Shown here: piece by piece, positions 34,162-43,822 of the stretch | Numbering within the stretch: position 1 is the stretch's first letter | Layout: each line of letters begins with the position of its first letter | Assembly: GCA_905480485.1 (NCBI GenBank) | Contig: CAJQQM010000165.1 | Span: 1-58,776, forward strand | DNA: 58,776 nt | Direction of reading: 5' to 3' | Source: an uncultured Aureispira sp. | GTDB taxonomy: Bacteria > Bacteroidota > Bacteroidia > Chitinophagales > Saprospiraceae | The notes under the pieces: model-generated | Told to the model about the DNA's origin: nothing | The model's input: the letters and a program-made list of their open reading frames with translations, nothing else | The model's database searches: none | Made by a program: the position numbers and the translations under genes

Positions 34162-34662
34162 ATGAAATCTATTTATCAATTCAGCTGCTTATTGCTGATG
34201 TGTTTGTTGTTGTTGGCTGCCTGTGATTCTGACCCTTGCGAAGGCGTCAATTGCGACAATGGAGTTTGTGACACTGTTACAGGACTTTGTATATGTTCAA
34301 GGGGCTACTTACGCGATTCTTCTGATATTTGCAATCAGACATGGACCGAAAAATTTGTAGGCAACTACAACGTCAGTGATAGTTGTACCGGAAGCAATGC
34401 AGGCATGTATAGTTACCCTGTATCAGTTAGTGCACTTTCAGCGACCGTTATAGAGTTCGATCAGTTGGGCAGCAATATTACTCAAGCCTTTGCAGGCCGT
34501 TTTAACAATTCAAGTATTTTTGTGGTGGATACGACATTAACCGCTAATCTCATTCTAAAAGGCAGTGGTTCTTTTGTTGATAGTACTATTGTGCTGAACT
34601 ATATCCTGAGCGATACTATCAACGGAATTGCCGACAGTTGTTCAGCTGTTTTTATGCCTTAA
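34162..34662 (+). CDS. Small lipoprotein with an EGF-like Cys motif
   Basis: A 166-residue protein with signal peptide and lipobox LAAC (Cys21). Residues about 21-60 contain six Cys in an EGF-like spacing, including CEGVNCDNGVCD and CICSRGYL. The rest is a beta-rich domain of unknown function (YNVSDSC...). The EGF-like module is of the calcium-binding-like surface type seen in some Bacteroidota lipoproteins. It follows the HMG-CoA reductase by about 40 bp; no functional link is evident. Confidence 0.72.
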   Translation: MKSIYQFSCLLLMCLLLLAACDSDPCEGVNCDNGVCDTVTGLCICSRGYLRDSSDICNQTWTEKFVGNYNVSDSCTGSNAGMYSYPVSVSALSATVIEFDQLGSNITQAFAGRFNNSSIFVVDTTLTANLILKGSGSFVDSTIVLNYILSDTINGIADSCSAVFMP

Positions 34663-34860
34663 TTCTTGATCATTAACAACTAAAAACTAGCCTATTACCG
34701 TAATATCATTTCATTTTAGTCTTGTTTTTTTTATTTAATATTCAAATAGCGGTAACAAGTTTTTATTTTCAAGCATAAAGCTATATATTTGAATTAATTA
34801 AATCTTTTTATAAGTTTTTTTTATTTTTCTTAACAAGAAGGGTAACAAACAACTTTTACA

Positions 34861-34890
34861 TTGCATTAACTATTGTATTACATATATTTA
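34861..34890 (+). promoter_or_regulatory. Candidate Bacteroidota promoter for the 34919 lipoprotein
   Basis: TTG at 34861-34863 and TATATTTA at 34883-34890 are separated by 19 bp. This matches the TTG-N19-TAnnTTTG layout with one mismatch in the last base. The predicted leader is about 22 nt, and no competing element is nearby. Confidence 0.5.
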
Positions 34891-34918
34891 ATAAACGGAT
34901 CTAAATAATAAATTAACT

Positions 34919-35479
34919 ATGAAAAAGTATATTAGCCTATTTGCACTTAGCCTTACAGTCATTATGTTTACCACTTCTTGCTCTAACCCTGAAGCAAGTA
35001 CTGAACTTATCAACATCGAAAGTACACACTTCACAAGATCAGGTCAGGCAGAACAAATGAGTTTCACTTTCCAAGGAAAGAAGATCACATTGAGCCCATC
35101 TGATATTCTAGACATGCAAGAAATGAATGCTGAAGAAGATGACGATGCACAAGCCCTAATGAACATCAATCAGACCCTAATGGCTGCAGATAAAGAAGCT
35201 CAACTATTAGACGTTAATTTTGTAATGTCTGACGAGCCTGTTGAGAATGGTGTATTCATCTTTGGGATTGAAACAGAAAATGCTAAAAACCTAACTGTAG
35301 AAATGTTCGACGAAGAAGGTTTTGGTATGGTTGCTAACAATCAGTTGGAAATTACTGAAGGTAACAACTACAAAGCATTAAACGTAAACTCTATCGAAAG
35401 CGGTGACTATGTTTTCCGTTTGAAAGATGAGCAAGGAAAAGAGTTGGAAAAATCAGTAACTATCAGTCACCAAGAATAA
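34919..35479 (+). CDS. Small lipoprotein of unknown function
   Basis: A 186-residue protein with a signal peptide and TTSC lipobox (Cys21). The mature part is acidic and ends in an Ig/transthyretin-like strand pattern (GDYVFRLKDEQGKELEKSVTI). No family recognised. It has a promoter-like element about 30 bp upstream and a strong terminator about 30 bp downstream, so it is probably a single-gene transcript and could be abundant. Confidence 0.72.
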   Translation: MKKYISLFALSLTVIMFTTSCSNPEASTELINIESTHFTRSGQAEQMSFTFQGKKITLSPSDILDMQEMNAEEDDDAQALMNINQTLMAADKEAQLLDVNFVMSDEPVENGVFIFGIETENAKNLTVEMFDEEGFGMVANNQLEITEGNNYKALNVNSIESGDYVFRLKDEQGKELEKSVTISHQE

Positions 35480-35511
35480 GACAGATAGCTCATTACAACG
35501 ATAATCTTCTA

Positions 35512-35545
35512 AGGATTCAGCAAATGCTGAATCCTTTTTTTTTTT
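35512..35545 (+). terminator. Strong intrinsic terminator
   Basis: AGGATTCAGC (35512-35521), loop AAAT, GCTGAATCCT (35526-35535), then a run of about ten more T. It lies 32 bp after the stop of the small lipoprotein gene. Confidence 0.88.
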
Positions 35546-35713
35546 GTCAAAAAAATAATATACCTTCTAATAAGGCGTATTTTTAAGGCTATTTAAATCT
35601 GCTTAGCAAAGCTTAGTCAAGCAAATCTTGATAGTTCAGTAATTATTGACTATTTTACAGGAAGTCCCCTATAAATTAGGCCTTTAAAGTCTATATTCAC
35701 ACAATTCGTTATG

Positions 35714-38056
35714 ATGAAAAATCTATTTTTACTTGTTCTATGCCTTGTGACTTTTAGCACAATGGCACAAACTATTATTAGCGGAACTGTTCTCGAGAAA
35801 GAAAGTGAAACACCTTTAATGAGCGTCAATGTATTTATCAAAGGGGCAAGCAAAGGCACCGTTACCGACCTTGATGGACGATACGAATTATCTCTCGAGA
35901 AAGGTAGCTATACTTTAGTTTTTTCTTACATCGGCTACGAATCTATCGAAAAATTAATTGAACTAGATGGAACAAACCCTATCCTACTCGACATCAATCT
36001 TGGTACAGAACTCATCTCGAATCAAACTATTATTGTAACCGACGGAAAATACGAAAAAAGACTTGAGGAAAGCACCGTATCTATCGATGTAATTGGCGTC
36101 ACTGAACTACAGAACAATAACGTCACTAGTTTAGATGAAATCGTCCAAAAAACTTCTGGGGTGCAAGTAACAGACGGACAAATCAACATCCGTGGCGGTG
36201 CCGGATATGCCTATGGTGTCGGTAGTCGTGTTATATTCCTTACCGATGGGCAACCGTTATTATCTGCCGAACTGAGCGATGTAAAGTGGAATTTTATGCC
36301 GATAGAAAATGCACAACAAATTGAGATCATTAAGGGGTCTGCTTCTGTTTTGTATGGTTCGGGTGCACTCAACGGTGTCATCAATCTAAGAACAGCGTAC
36401 CCTAAAGGGGACAAACCTTACACAGCTTTCTCCTTGTATTCTGGTGTATATGATCAACCTAAATTAGATTATATGCGTTGGTACAAACCCGAAGACGGCA
36501 TAAGTAAAATGCCCTTTTTTACGGGCCTATATTTTGCACATCGCCAACGTTTTAACAAGAATTTCGATTTGGTTATAGGCGGCAATATTCATCTAAAAAA
36601 TGGCTTTATCAAAGATGTCGACGAGCGTAGATTTCGTTTCAACTTCAACAGCCGTTATCGATTGCCTAAATCCGATGGAAAAATCTCGATTGGTTTGAAC
36701 GGAAACATCATGTACCACGAGGAGGGGCGTTTCTTCATGTCGCTAGATATGCTGGAAAATGCCTACATTAATATATCAAATATTACGCGTGACCGTTACA
36801 TTTCAACAACCTTTGACCCCTATATAACGGCCTTTGATCAACACAACAACAAACATGACATAAGGGCTAGATGGTTTCGGGTAGCAAGGGCTCAAAGTGG
36901 TCCGGATTCTGAGGGTAATATCATGGGTTTAGAGTATCAATTTCAACGTGAATTCCCCAAACAATTTATACTTACGACAGGGGCTAGTGGTCAGTATTAT
37001 CACGTAAACAGTATTCTTTTTGCCGATATCAATGCCCCTTCGAATGAACGCGCCCTTTTTACCGCCGGCAGTATGGCGGCTTATGCTCAATTAGACAAAA
37101 AGTTTAAAGATATAGTATCGCTTACAGTAGGCCTTCGATGGGAGGGTTATATTGTAAACGGCGACTTTACACCTACCCTACCTATCCTTAGGGCCGGCGC
37201 TAACTTTACCCTTTCAGACAACGATTATATACGCCTTTCGTTTGGGCAAGGCTTTCGATTCCCCTCTATGGCAGAGCAGTTTTTTAATGAAAAAATCCCC
37301 GTTCAAGGGCCACTTAGTATTGGTATATTCCCCAATGCAGATTTGCTTCCCGAAACAGGTTGGACTAGCGAAATTGCTTATCGACGCACCTTAAATTTTG
37401 GGGCATGGAATTTTTATGCTGATATTGCTTTTTTCTGGATGGAGTACAAAAACATGATCGAATTTGCCCTTGATAATTATCCACAAGGCTTCGGTTTTAG
37501 TTTTGTAAATGTGAGTGAAGCACGAATAGCAGGCTGGGAAATTTCGGCTAAAAGTGCCGGAAAAATCGGAAAAATTCCGCTTCGGATTTGGGGAGGCTAT
37601 ACGTATAGCTGCCCTGCCGACCTCAGCGAACCTTCAGGCGTAATGAAAGACGCAGGCAATTATATAGGGTTTCTTTTCAAGACCTTTTTTAACGGTCTGA
37701 ATAGAAATACTGATATTAACTATGTACTTAAATACAGGAACTTGCACACCTTTAGAATGGATTTAGAAACAGAGGTACTCGGTATTACAATTGGAACCGC
37801 AGTCAACTATACGAGTTTTATGCAACGCATCGATCTTATTTTTGATTTTGACTTTATCTCTAAAGGCGTATCAACCTACCGTTCCAATCACACTGCGGGC
37901 TATTGGACATGGGATATCCGCCTAGGATATAACATTAATGAAAAACAAAAAGTAAATTTTGTCATTCAAAATGCGTTAAACGAAGAATACAGCCCTCGAC
38001 CAGCTCAAATGGGTGCCCCACGAAGCTTTTCACTCAAGTACAGCCATATTTTCTAA
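35714..38056 (+). CDS. TonB-dependent receptor with N-terminal carboxypeptidase-regulatory-like domain
   Basis: A 780-residue outer-membrane receptor with signal peptide ending TMA|QTI. Residues about 20-100 form the carboxypeptidase-regulatory-like domain (SGTVLEKESETPLMSVNVF...GTVTDLDGRYEL). A plug domain follows (SLDEIVQKTSGVQV, NIRGGAGYAYGVGSRV, IEIIKGSASVLYGSGALNGVINL), then a beta barrel of about 550 residues ending KYSHIF with a terminal Phe, as barrel proteins do. No SusD partner is adjacent, so a siderophore, metal or vitamin ligand is more likely than a polysaccharide, but this is open. The second of two adjacent ATGs is used. Confidence 0.9.
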   Translation: MKNLFLLVLCLVTFSTMAQTIISGTVLEKESETPLMSVNVFIKGASKGTVTDLDGRYELSLEKGSYTLVFSYIGYESIEKLIELDGTNPILLDINLGTELISNQTIIVTDGKYEKRLEESTVSIDVIGVTELQNNNVTSLDEIVQKTSGVQVTDGQINIRGGAGYAYGVGSRVIFLTDGQPLLSAELSDVKWNFMPIENAQQIEIIKGSASVLYGSGALNGVINLRTAYPKGDKPYTAFSLYSGVYDQPKLDYMRWYKPEDGISKMPFFTGLYFAHRQRFNKNFDLVIGGNIHLKNGFIKDVDERRFRFNFNSRYRLPKSDGKISIGLNGNIMYHEEGRFFMSLDMLENAYINISNITRDRYISTTFDPYITAFDQHNNKHDIRARWFRVARAQSGPDSEGNIMGLEYQFQREFPKQFILTTGASGQYYHVNSILFADINAPSNERALFTAGSMAAYAQLDKKFKDIVSLTVGLRWEGYIVNGDFTPTLPILRAGANFTLSDNDYIRLSFGQGFRFPSMAEQFFNEKIPVQGPLSIGIFPNADLLPETGWTSEIAYRRTLNFGAWNFYADIAFFWMEYKNMIEFALDNYPQGFGFSFVNVSEARIAGWEISAKSAGKIGKIPLRIWGGYTYSCPADLSEPSGVMKDAGNYIGFLFKTFFNGLNRNTDINYVLKYRNLHTFRMDLETEVLGITIGTAVNYTSFMQRIDLIFDFDFISKGVSTYRSNHTAGYWTWDIRLGYNINEKQKVNFVIQNALNEEYSPRPAQMGAPRSFSLKYSHIF

Positions 38057-38072
38057 TACCATACACCAGCAC

Positions 38073-38798
38073 ATGCTACAAAAAACACCTGGGGTTGTCT
38101 TAAGGACAGTAAATTACTCAGAAACAAGCATTATTTGCGATGTCTACACTTTCGAATGGGGCCTTTGTACATTTATTGCCAATGGTGTTCGAAAAAAAAA
38201 GCCTAATTTTAGCCCTGCAATATTACGGGTTATGTCTATGCTTGACCTTGTTGTTTATTACAACGAGGCCAAACAAATGCACCGCATTAAAGAAGCCAAA
38301 GCTGCATATATATACCAACAATTACCTTATGATATCAAAAGAGGAACCGTAGGGCTTTTCATAACAGAAATAATTCGAAAATCTATCCGAGAAAATGAAT
38401 CAAATCCTCCCTTATTTGATTTTATTCAACAGGCCTATATCACCATGGACCAACAGGCCTCTATTCTAAATTTCCCCGCTTGGTTTCTGGTTCATTTCGC
38501 CAATTTTATTGGTATTGCACCACAGGTAAGTCCACGACAAACACAAGCTTTTTTTGATTATTCCGCAGGTACACTTTGTGCAGAAGAACCCCTAGGGCAC
38601 CCTTACTTTTTTTCTAAGGAAAATAGCTTTTTATTGAAGCAGTTCATTGACATAGATAGCCAAACAGCCGAAGAAAAAAGCATAAAAACAGCGGATAGAA
38701 GGTTGTTTATTGAAGATATGTTACGGTACTACAAGTACCACATGGCTAATTTTGGTGACTTAAAGTCGGTGGGTATTTTACAGACGGTTTTTGGTTAG
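38073..38798 (+). CDS. recO: RecO DNA repair protein
   Basis: The start at 38073 (MLQKTPGVVLRTVNYSETS) matches the usual RecO N-terminus; the frame is open to 38013 but that part overlaps the receptor gene. The product has 241 residues: an OB-fold N-domain (about 1-80) and a helical C-domain. RecO loads RecA onto SSB-coated DNA with RecR and anneals strands. The Cys4 zinc site found in some RecO proteins is not evident. It is 16 bp downstream of the TonB-dependent receptor, so read-through is likely though the functions are unrelated. Confidence 0.85.
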   Translation: MLQKTPGVVLRTVNYSETSIICDVYTFEWGLCTFIANGVRKKKPNFSPAILRVMSMLDLVVYYNEAKQMHRIKEAKAAYIYQQLPYDIKRGTVGLFITEIIRKSIRENESNPPLFDFIQQAYITMDQQASILNFPAWFLVHFANFIGIAPQVSPRQTQAFFDYSAGTLCAEEPLGHPYFFSKENSFLLKQFIDIDSQTAEEKSIKTADRRLFIEDMLRYYKYHMANFGDLKSVGILQTVFG

Positions 38799-38805
38799 AG
38801 CTCCT

Positions 38806-39303
38806 TTACATCATTTTCATAAATGTACTCATTAGCCAATTAGCATCCGAATGAATTAATTTGTCGAGTGTTCTGTCTGCTTTTCCTGCAAAACGTTCGA
38901 TATCCTGAATGACCTCTAAAAACTCTTTTCGTTCGGGGCTATCGCCCTCAACATCATTCAATTCAGCAAGAATTCTCAAAACAGGTTCTAATTCCTTTTT
39001 TTTGCGATGTGTGATAATTTGGCGTACAACTTTCCACATATCTTTTTCGCTCACAAAATACTCACGGCGTTCGCCGGCTTTGTGCTGTTTGTAGACAAGT
39101 CCCCAATCAATCAAGGCCCTAATGTTCATATTAGCATTGCCTCTTGAAATTTTCAGAATATCCATGATATCGTCGGCACATAGAGGGTCGGGAGAGACCA
39201 ACAATAGGGCGTGCACTTGTGCCATCGTTCTATTGATGCCCCAATTTGACCCTAAAGTACCCCAAGCTTGTATAAATTTTTGTTTTGCTTCGTCTAATTC
39301 CAT
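38806..39303 (-). CDS. GbsR/MarR-family transcriptional regulator
   Basis: A 165-residue protein with a winged helix-turn-helix (about residues 20-95): GTLGSNWGINRTMAQVHALL, the recognition segment ILKISRGNANMNIRAL and the wing YKQHKAGERREYF. This matches the GbsR-like branch of MarR regulators. The C-terminal helices likely mediate dimerisation. It converges with recO (7 bp apart) and its own target is unknown; the SDR gene is about 95 bp upstream on the same strand. Confidence 0.82.
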   Translation of the reverse strand: MELDEAKQKFIQAWGTLGSNWGINRTMAQVHALLLVSPDPLCADDIMDILKISRGNANMNIRALIDWGLVYKQHKAGERREYFVSEKDMWKVVRQIITHRKKKELEPVLRILAELNDVEGDSPERKEFLEVIQDIERFAGKADRTLDKLIHSDANWLMSTFMKMM

Positions 39304-39396
39304 GCTTTAAATATAAAGAATCTTTTTAGCTTTCAAAAGATTTTGAAAGTTTAAAAAATAGAAATAGTTGTGAAGTAAGTCTTCAGAAAACAATAC

Positions 39397-40416
39397 TTAC
39401 ACGTTCAAGAAGCCGAACGATTGCCCTTCCGATTGATTCTTTACAAATTCCCGAACGGTTTCTTCTACACTTTCTTCGAAAGGGATAAACTGATAGTCAA
39501 TAGCTTCAACAATTTTTTGATGGCTGTACTCAAATTGTTCTTTCGTCGTACGAATTGTTTCTTTGGTTAGCAAAGGGCTTTTATTGAATAATTTCATTAA
39601 TAGCCAATCGATGCGATACAAGACTGCTAAAACAATAGGGTTGGCCTGTTTTGAAGGTGGGTTTTTGTCCATTGCTACCGCAATTTGATGAAAAAATGAA
39701 CGATAGGATAAATTGGCCCCGTTAACAATAAAGCGTTCAGCCTTAATTGTACTTTCCATAAGTGCAATACTCACTTGTGCGACATCTCTAACATCTACAA
39801 ACCCGGTAGCACCCTGCGGATAAAAAGCAAGCCCCTCCCACATTTTACTAAAAAGCTTACAAGAACCACTATTCCAAAAGCCCGCACCAATTATTACAGA
39901 GGGATTAATGATGACCGCATCTAAACCTTCTTGTATTCCCCGCCATACTTCGCATTCTGCTTTAAATTTGCTGATTGCGTAGTTAGAATTTAATTTAGAA
40001 TTTTCCCAATTAACAGACTCATCTATATTTTTTTGAAACTCCTTGCGGCCTAGGGCTGCAATAGAACTTAGATGCACGAATTTCTTTAGGCCAACATGTA
40101 AGGCTGCATTGACAATATTTGCCGTTCCCTCAGCATTTACTTTCATCATAGCATCCACCTCTTTAGGATGAAATGATATCATAGCAGCAGCATGTATAAC
40201 CATATCTACCTGTTCTAAACTAGACTCTAAAAAGGGTAAATCTAAGATATCCCCTTCTAGCCAATCTACCTTATCTATGACAGATTCGACCAACTGCATC
40301 GGACTATTTTTTCGTTTTAAGGCCTTCACCTGATAGCCCATTTGTACTAAATATCGAATAATGTACGACCCAACAAAACCTGTAGCACCGGTAACTAATA
40401 CTATATCCTTTTTCAT
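39397..40416 (-). CDS. Extended SDR, NAD-dependent epimerase/dehydratase
   Basis: A 339-residue Rossmann enzyme with the nucleotide-binding GATGFVG (about residues 10-16), HAAAMISF, the catalytic triad region SSIAAL...YAISK (Tyr-x-x-x-Lys), and a DVRDVA segment. It resembles dihydroflavonol-4-reductase-like SDRs. The substrate cannot be told from sequence; sterol- or aldehyde-type ketone reduction and sugar-nucleotide modification are both possible. It is divergent from pyruvate kinase. Confidence 0.82.
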   Translation of the reverse strand: MKKDIVLVTGATGFVGSYIIRYLVQMGYQVKALKRKNSPMQLVESVIDKVDWLEGDILDLPFLESSLEQVDMVIHAAAMISFHPKEVDAMMKVNAEGTANIVNAALHVGLKKFVHLSSIAALGRKEFQKNIDESVNWENSKLNSNYAISKFKAECEVWRGIQEGLDAVIINPSVIIGAGFWNSGSCKLFSKMWEGLAFYPQGATGFVDVRDVAQVSIALMESTIKAERFIVNGANLSYRSFFHQIAVAMDKNPPSKQANPIVLAVLYRIDWLLMKLFNKSPLLTKETIRTTKEQFEYSHQKIVEAIDYQFIPFEESVEETVREFVKNQSEGQSFGFLNV

Positions 40417-40518
40417 CTAAGCGTATTAAAATAAATCACAGAATTGTGTTTGCATTCATCAAAGAATTCTTAACTTAAAACTTCGAGAACCAAATTACGA
40501 AAAAAACAACAACCTGAC

Positions 40519-41952
40519 ATGGAAATAAGCAACTTTCAAAAAACCAAAATTTTAGCTACGATTGGCCCTGCCTCAAACAGCTACAGCACCCTCTTAAACT
40601 TAGTCAAGGCGGGGGTTGACGCCTTTCGTCTAAACTTTTCTCACGGAACACATGAGGACCACTTGAAAGTTTATGAAAATATAAAATACATCAATAAAAA
40701 ATACAAAACCACCATTTCGATACTTGCTGATTTACAAGGCCCTAAATTACGCGTGGGCGAAATGGAAAACGGTAAAATTCCACTCAAGAAAGGCGATATT
40801 CTAACCTTTGTTAACGAAGAGTGCCTCGGAACAGCCGAGAAGGTATACATGAGTTACGAACAATTTGCCAAAGATGTGAAAGTAGGCGAAAAAGTTTTGA
40901 TAGATGATGGAAATGTCCAGTTATTGGTAAAAGAAAGTAACGGTATTGATACCGTTAAACTCGAGGTTTTGTATGGAGAGTACCTAGCGTCTAGAAAAGG
41001 CGTTAATTTGCCTCAAACTACTATTAGTCAGCCTTCTCTAACCGAGAAAGATTTAGCCGATTTAGACTTTGTGCTTAAACACCGCTTTAATTGGATTGCT
41101 TTATCCTTTGTTCGTTCGGCCAACGATATCCACGAATTAAGAACCATTATTAAATCTAAAAAACACCGCGCCAAAATCATTGCCAAAATCGAAAAACCCG
41201 AAGCTATCGAAAATTTAGATGCGATTATTGAGGCATCTGATGGAATCATGGTAGCTAGAGGTGATTTAGGTATAGAGGTACCGATGCAGCAATTACCCAT
41301 TCTTCAAAAAATGATTATTGAAAAATGTATCTCTAAGGCTAAACCTGTAATTGTAGCTACCCAAATGATGGATAGTATGATTAAGAATCCAACACCTACA
41401 CGCGCCGAAATAATTGATGTGGCTAATGCCGTGATAGATGGTACTGATGCCGTCATGCTGAGTGGAGAAACCGCAATGGGCCAACACCCTGTCAAGGTAG
41501 TTAAGGCGATGAACAACATTATCGAGGAAGCCGAAAAAATGGATAGTATATATTACCGTCGCCTGACTCCAGACGAAGACTCAGATTCTTTTCTATCCGA
41601 CGCCATTTGCTATAATTCCTGTCGTATTGCACGCCAAGTAGATGCCAAATGTATCATTGGTATGACTAAGTCTGGCTATACCGCTTATATGGTTTCTAGT
41701 TATCGCCCTAAAGCAAATGTATTTATTTTTTCGTCTGACGAAAACATGCTTAATACGCTCAATCTTGTCTGGGGCATTCGTTGCTTTTATTACGACAAAT
41801 ACACAAGTACTGATGAAACAATACGCGATGTACAAGCATTGCTCAAAACCTCTGGACACCTAAAGAAGGGAGATGTTGTCATCAATACCGGTTCAATGCC
41901 GCTCAAAGACAAGAAAAAAACCAATATGCTCAAAGTTTCGGTAATCGAATAA
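40519..41952 (+). CDS. pyk: Pyruvate kinase
   Basis: A 477-residue enzyme with TKILATIGPAS, RLNFSHG, LADLQGPKLRVG, the active-site IAKIEKPEAIEN (catalytic Lys and metal Glu), MVARGDLGIE and VATQMMDSM. The C-domain (about 350-477) is present and carries no extra PEP-utiliser domain. It converts phosphoenolpyruvate and ADP to pyruvate and ATP. The B-domain is inserted at about 70-170 as usual. Its stop is 1 bp from the convergent apbE stop. Confidence 0.96.
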   Translation: MEISNFQKTKILATIGPASNSYSTLLNLVKAGVDAFRLNFSHGTHEDHLKVYENIKYINKKYKTTISILADLQGPKLRVGEMENGKIPLKKGDILTFVNEECLGTAEKVYMSYEQFAKDVKVGEKVLIDDGNVQLLVKESNGIDTVKLEVLYGEYLASRKGVNLPQTTISQPSLTEKDLADLDFVLKHRFNWIALSFVRSANDIHELRTIIKSKKHRAKIIAKIEKPEAIENLDAIIEASDGIMVARGDLGIEVPMQQLPILQKMIIEKCISKAKPVIVATQMMDSMIKNPTPTRAEIIDVANAVIDGTDAVMLSGETAMGQHPVKVVKAMNNIIEEAEKMDSIYYRRLTPDEDSDSFLSDAICYNSCRIARQVDAKCIIGMTKSGYTAYMVSSYRPKANVFIFSSDENMLNTLNLVWGIRCFYYDKYTSTDETIRDVQALLKTSGHLKKGDVVINTGSMPLKDKKKTNMLKVSVIE

Positions 41953-41953
41953 A

Positions 41954-43006
41954 TTATTGAGGCAATTTCAGCATTTCGAATTGATCGGTAGCATATACTT
42001 GCAAACTTGCATTCGTATCGGCATATATTAAATAAGCCTGGAGTTCGGGCATTTGCTTCAATAATGATTTTGTCTTTTCAAAACCCATTGCCATGAATGC
42101 GGTTGCATAAGCATCAGCCGTTGCACAATCGGAAGCAAAAACCGAGACACTCAACAAGCTGTTTTTTTCGGGGTAGCCTGTTTTTGGGTTTATCGTATGT
42201 GCATACTTCTGGCCAGTAGTTTTGTCTTCTAAATAATTCTCGTAATTACCCGAAGTGGCGACCGATAAATCTTCTAGCTGTATGCCTACTTGAACAGATT
42301 GCGCGGCAGTTCCTTCTTGTGGTTGTCGTATTCCACTGCGCCAAGGGTAGCCCGAAGCAGTATGCCCTCTTGCGCGAATTTCTCCACCAATTTCTACATA
42401 ATAATTCATAATCCCCTTCGATTCTAACAAACGACCTACTTCATCTACAGCGTCTCCTTTGGCGATGGCACTAAAATCAAGTTCCAGGCCTTCGACCGTC
42501 TTACTAAGAATCATTGAATCTCCTTTTTCTTGGACATTTACAGCATCAAACTGTACCAATTGCAGCAATCGTTCTACGGCAGTACTATCTATTTGCTGCA
42601 CAATATCCTTCGTTTGATAACCAAAGCCCCAATAGTTCACCAAGGGCATTACAGCAGGATTGAACCAACCGTCTGTGTTTTGGTAAACCTTAAAAGCTCG
42701 GGCATAATTTCGAAAAAAGTGTCCTTCTTTTGCCGTTATTAAACTATCGGATTGATTAAATTTAGATATTTCAGAATCGCTAATATAGGTAGATACCGAC
42801 TGATTAAAGGTAATGAGTAATTGCTCTAAAGGATCCATGAAATCCACGGACGTACTATCTAAATAGCTTATCGAAAATGTAGTACCCATCGTTTCTCCTT
42901 GAATATTTTCTTTTTTCAAGATCGTTTTTGTTTCCGAAGGAGCAGCACAGCCCCACAAGACGAGCATCAGATAGGCAAAAAAAAGGCTAATTAAATAATT
43001 TTTCAT
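41954..43006 (-). CDS. apbE: ApbE-family FAD:protein FMN transferase lipoprotein
   Basis: A 350-residue protein with signal peptide and lipobox LWGC (Cys20). ApbE motifs are in order: MGTTFSI, LDFSAIAKGDAVDEV, GGEIRARG, ATSGNYENY, HTINPKTGYP and CATADAYATAFMAMG with the metal-binding Asp. The enzyme attaches FMN covalently to Thr of partner proteins such as NQR or RNF subunits, in the periplasm. No obvious flavoprotein target is adjacent. It is the third gene of a tight operon after an alpha/beta hydrolase and an MbnP-like lipoprotein (3 bp gap). Confidence 0.92.
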   Translation of the reverse strand: MKNYLISLFFAYLMLVLWGCAAPSETKTILKKENIQGETMGTTFSISYLDSTSVDFMDPLEQLLITFNQSVSTYISDSEISKFNQSDSLITAKEGHFFRNYARAFKVYQNTDGWFNPAVMPLVNYWGFGYQTKDIVQQIDSTAVERLLQLVQFDAVNVQEKGDSMILSKTVEGLELDFSAIAKGDAVDEVGRLLESKGIMNYYVEIGGEIRARGHTASGYPWRSGIRQPQEGTAAQSVQVGIQLEDLSVATSGNYENYLEDKTTGQKYAHTINPKTGYPEKNSLLSVSVFASDCATADAYATAFMAMGFEKTKSLLKQMPELQAYLIYADTNASLQVYATDQFEMLKLPQ

Positions 43007-43009
43007 ACA

Positions 43010-43816
43010 TCAAAAAGTGCTAATAGCGTTGGCTATATTTTGTAATAATTTGGACTGGATTTCTGCCTCGGTATCGTTGAATACAGATACATTATTAAAT
43101 AATACATCGTAATTTAAACGTAGGGGCAAGATGGTATTTGAGCCATCCACAACAGCTCCATTAAACGGTAAAGCTAATTTCAAATAATTAACAAGTTTTA
43201 GTTCTTTTTGAAGTGCACCGTGTACCAAACTTAGTTGGATATCCAAGGCCAAATACGCCGATGAATCTTCATCAAATAGGTAGGGAATTGAGCTGTTAGA
43301 CAAAGGATGATTTTGTTCGCTGACCGACGAAGGGTCGGCAGCCTCAAGAATACTGTTTGTACCCACAAAAAACTGCACACTATCAAAGCTTCCTAACTCT
43401 TTCCATTCGCTAATATTGTAACTATAAATTTCGGGGCTAATAATAAAAAAATTATCTTCTACCTGAATTTCGCTACCATCAACACGCGACATACTTAATT
43501 GTTCGGCCCCACGCATACGCGTTGCCTGTGCGGTTTGAATCAGAGATGTCTCAGAACACAAAATAGCAAAAGAATTGAGAATAAAAGCCGTATCTAACGC
43601 ATCATAAAGCGTGTCCCCTAACAGAAGGGTGTCGTTTGTTGTAGCCGACGTAAAATGTTGCATTTCTAAAACAAGCTCATAAAAATTACAGGCTCCACTT
43701 TCGTCGGCTTCCGGATCAAAATTGATGGCCCGAGGGTGCATGCAGCCCGTTACTTTTTCTTGACAGCCCGAAAGCCAAAAGCTTAAAGATAGTAGGATAA
43801 AAATAAAATAATACAT
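43010..43816 (-). CDS. MbnP-like lipoprotein
   Basis: A 268-residue protein with signal peptide and lipobox LSGC (Cys18). Immediately after comes a Cys-rich motif, GCMHPRAINFDPEAD...ACNF, a short module frequent at the N-termini of Bacteroidota surface proteins. The remaining 220 residues are beta-rich with an arrangement like the MbnP-type domain (copper-chaperone-linked family): FILNSFAIL, GSFDSVQFFVG, ALDIQLSLVHGALQKEL. The match is weaker than for typical MbnP, so copper binding is only a suggestion. Confidence 0.5.
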   Translation of the reverse strand: MYYFIFILLSLSFWLSGCQEKVTGCMHPRAINFDPEADESGACNFYELVLEMQHFTSATTNDTLLLGDTLYDALDTAFILNSFAILCSETSLIQTAQATRMRGAEQLSMSRVDGSEIQVEDNFFIISPEIYSYNISEWKELGSFDSVQFFVGTNSILEAADPSSVSEQNHPLSNSSIPYLFDEDSSAYLALDIQLSLVHGALQKELKLVNYLKLALPFNGAVVDGSNTILPLRLNYDVLFNNVSVFNDTEAEIQSKLLQNIANAISTF

Positions 43817-43822
43817 CTAATT

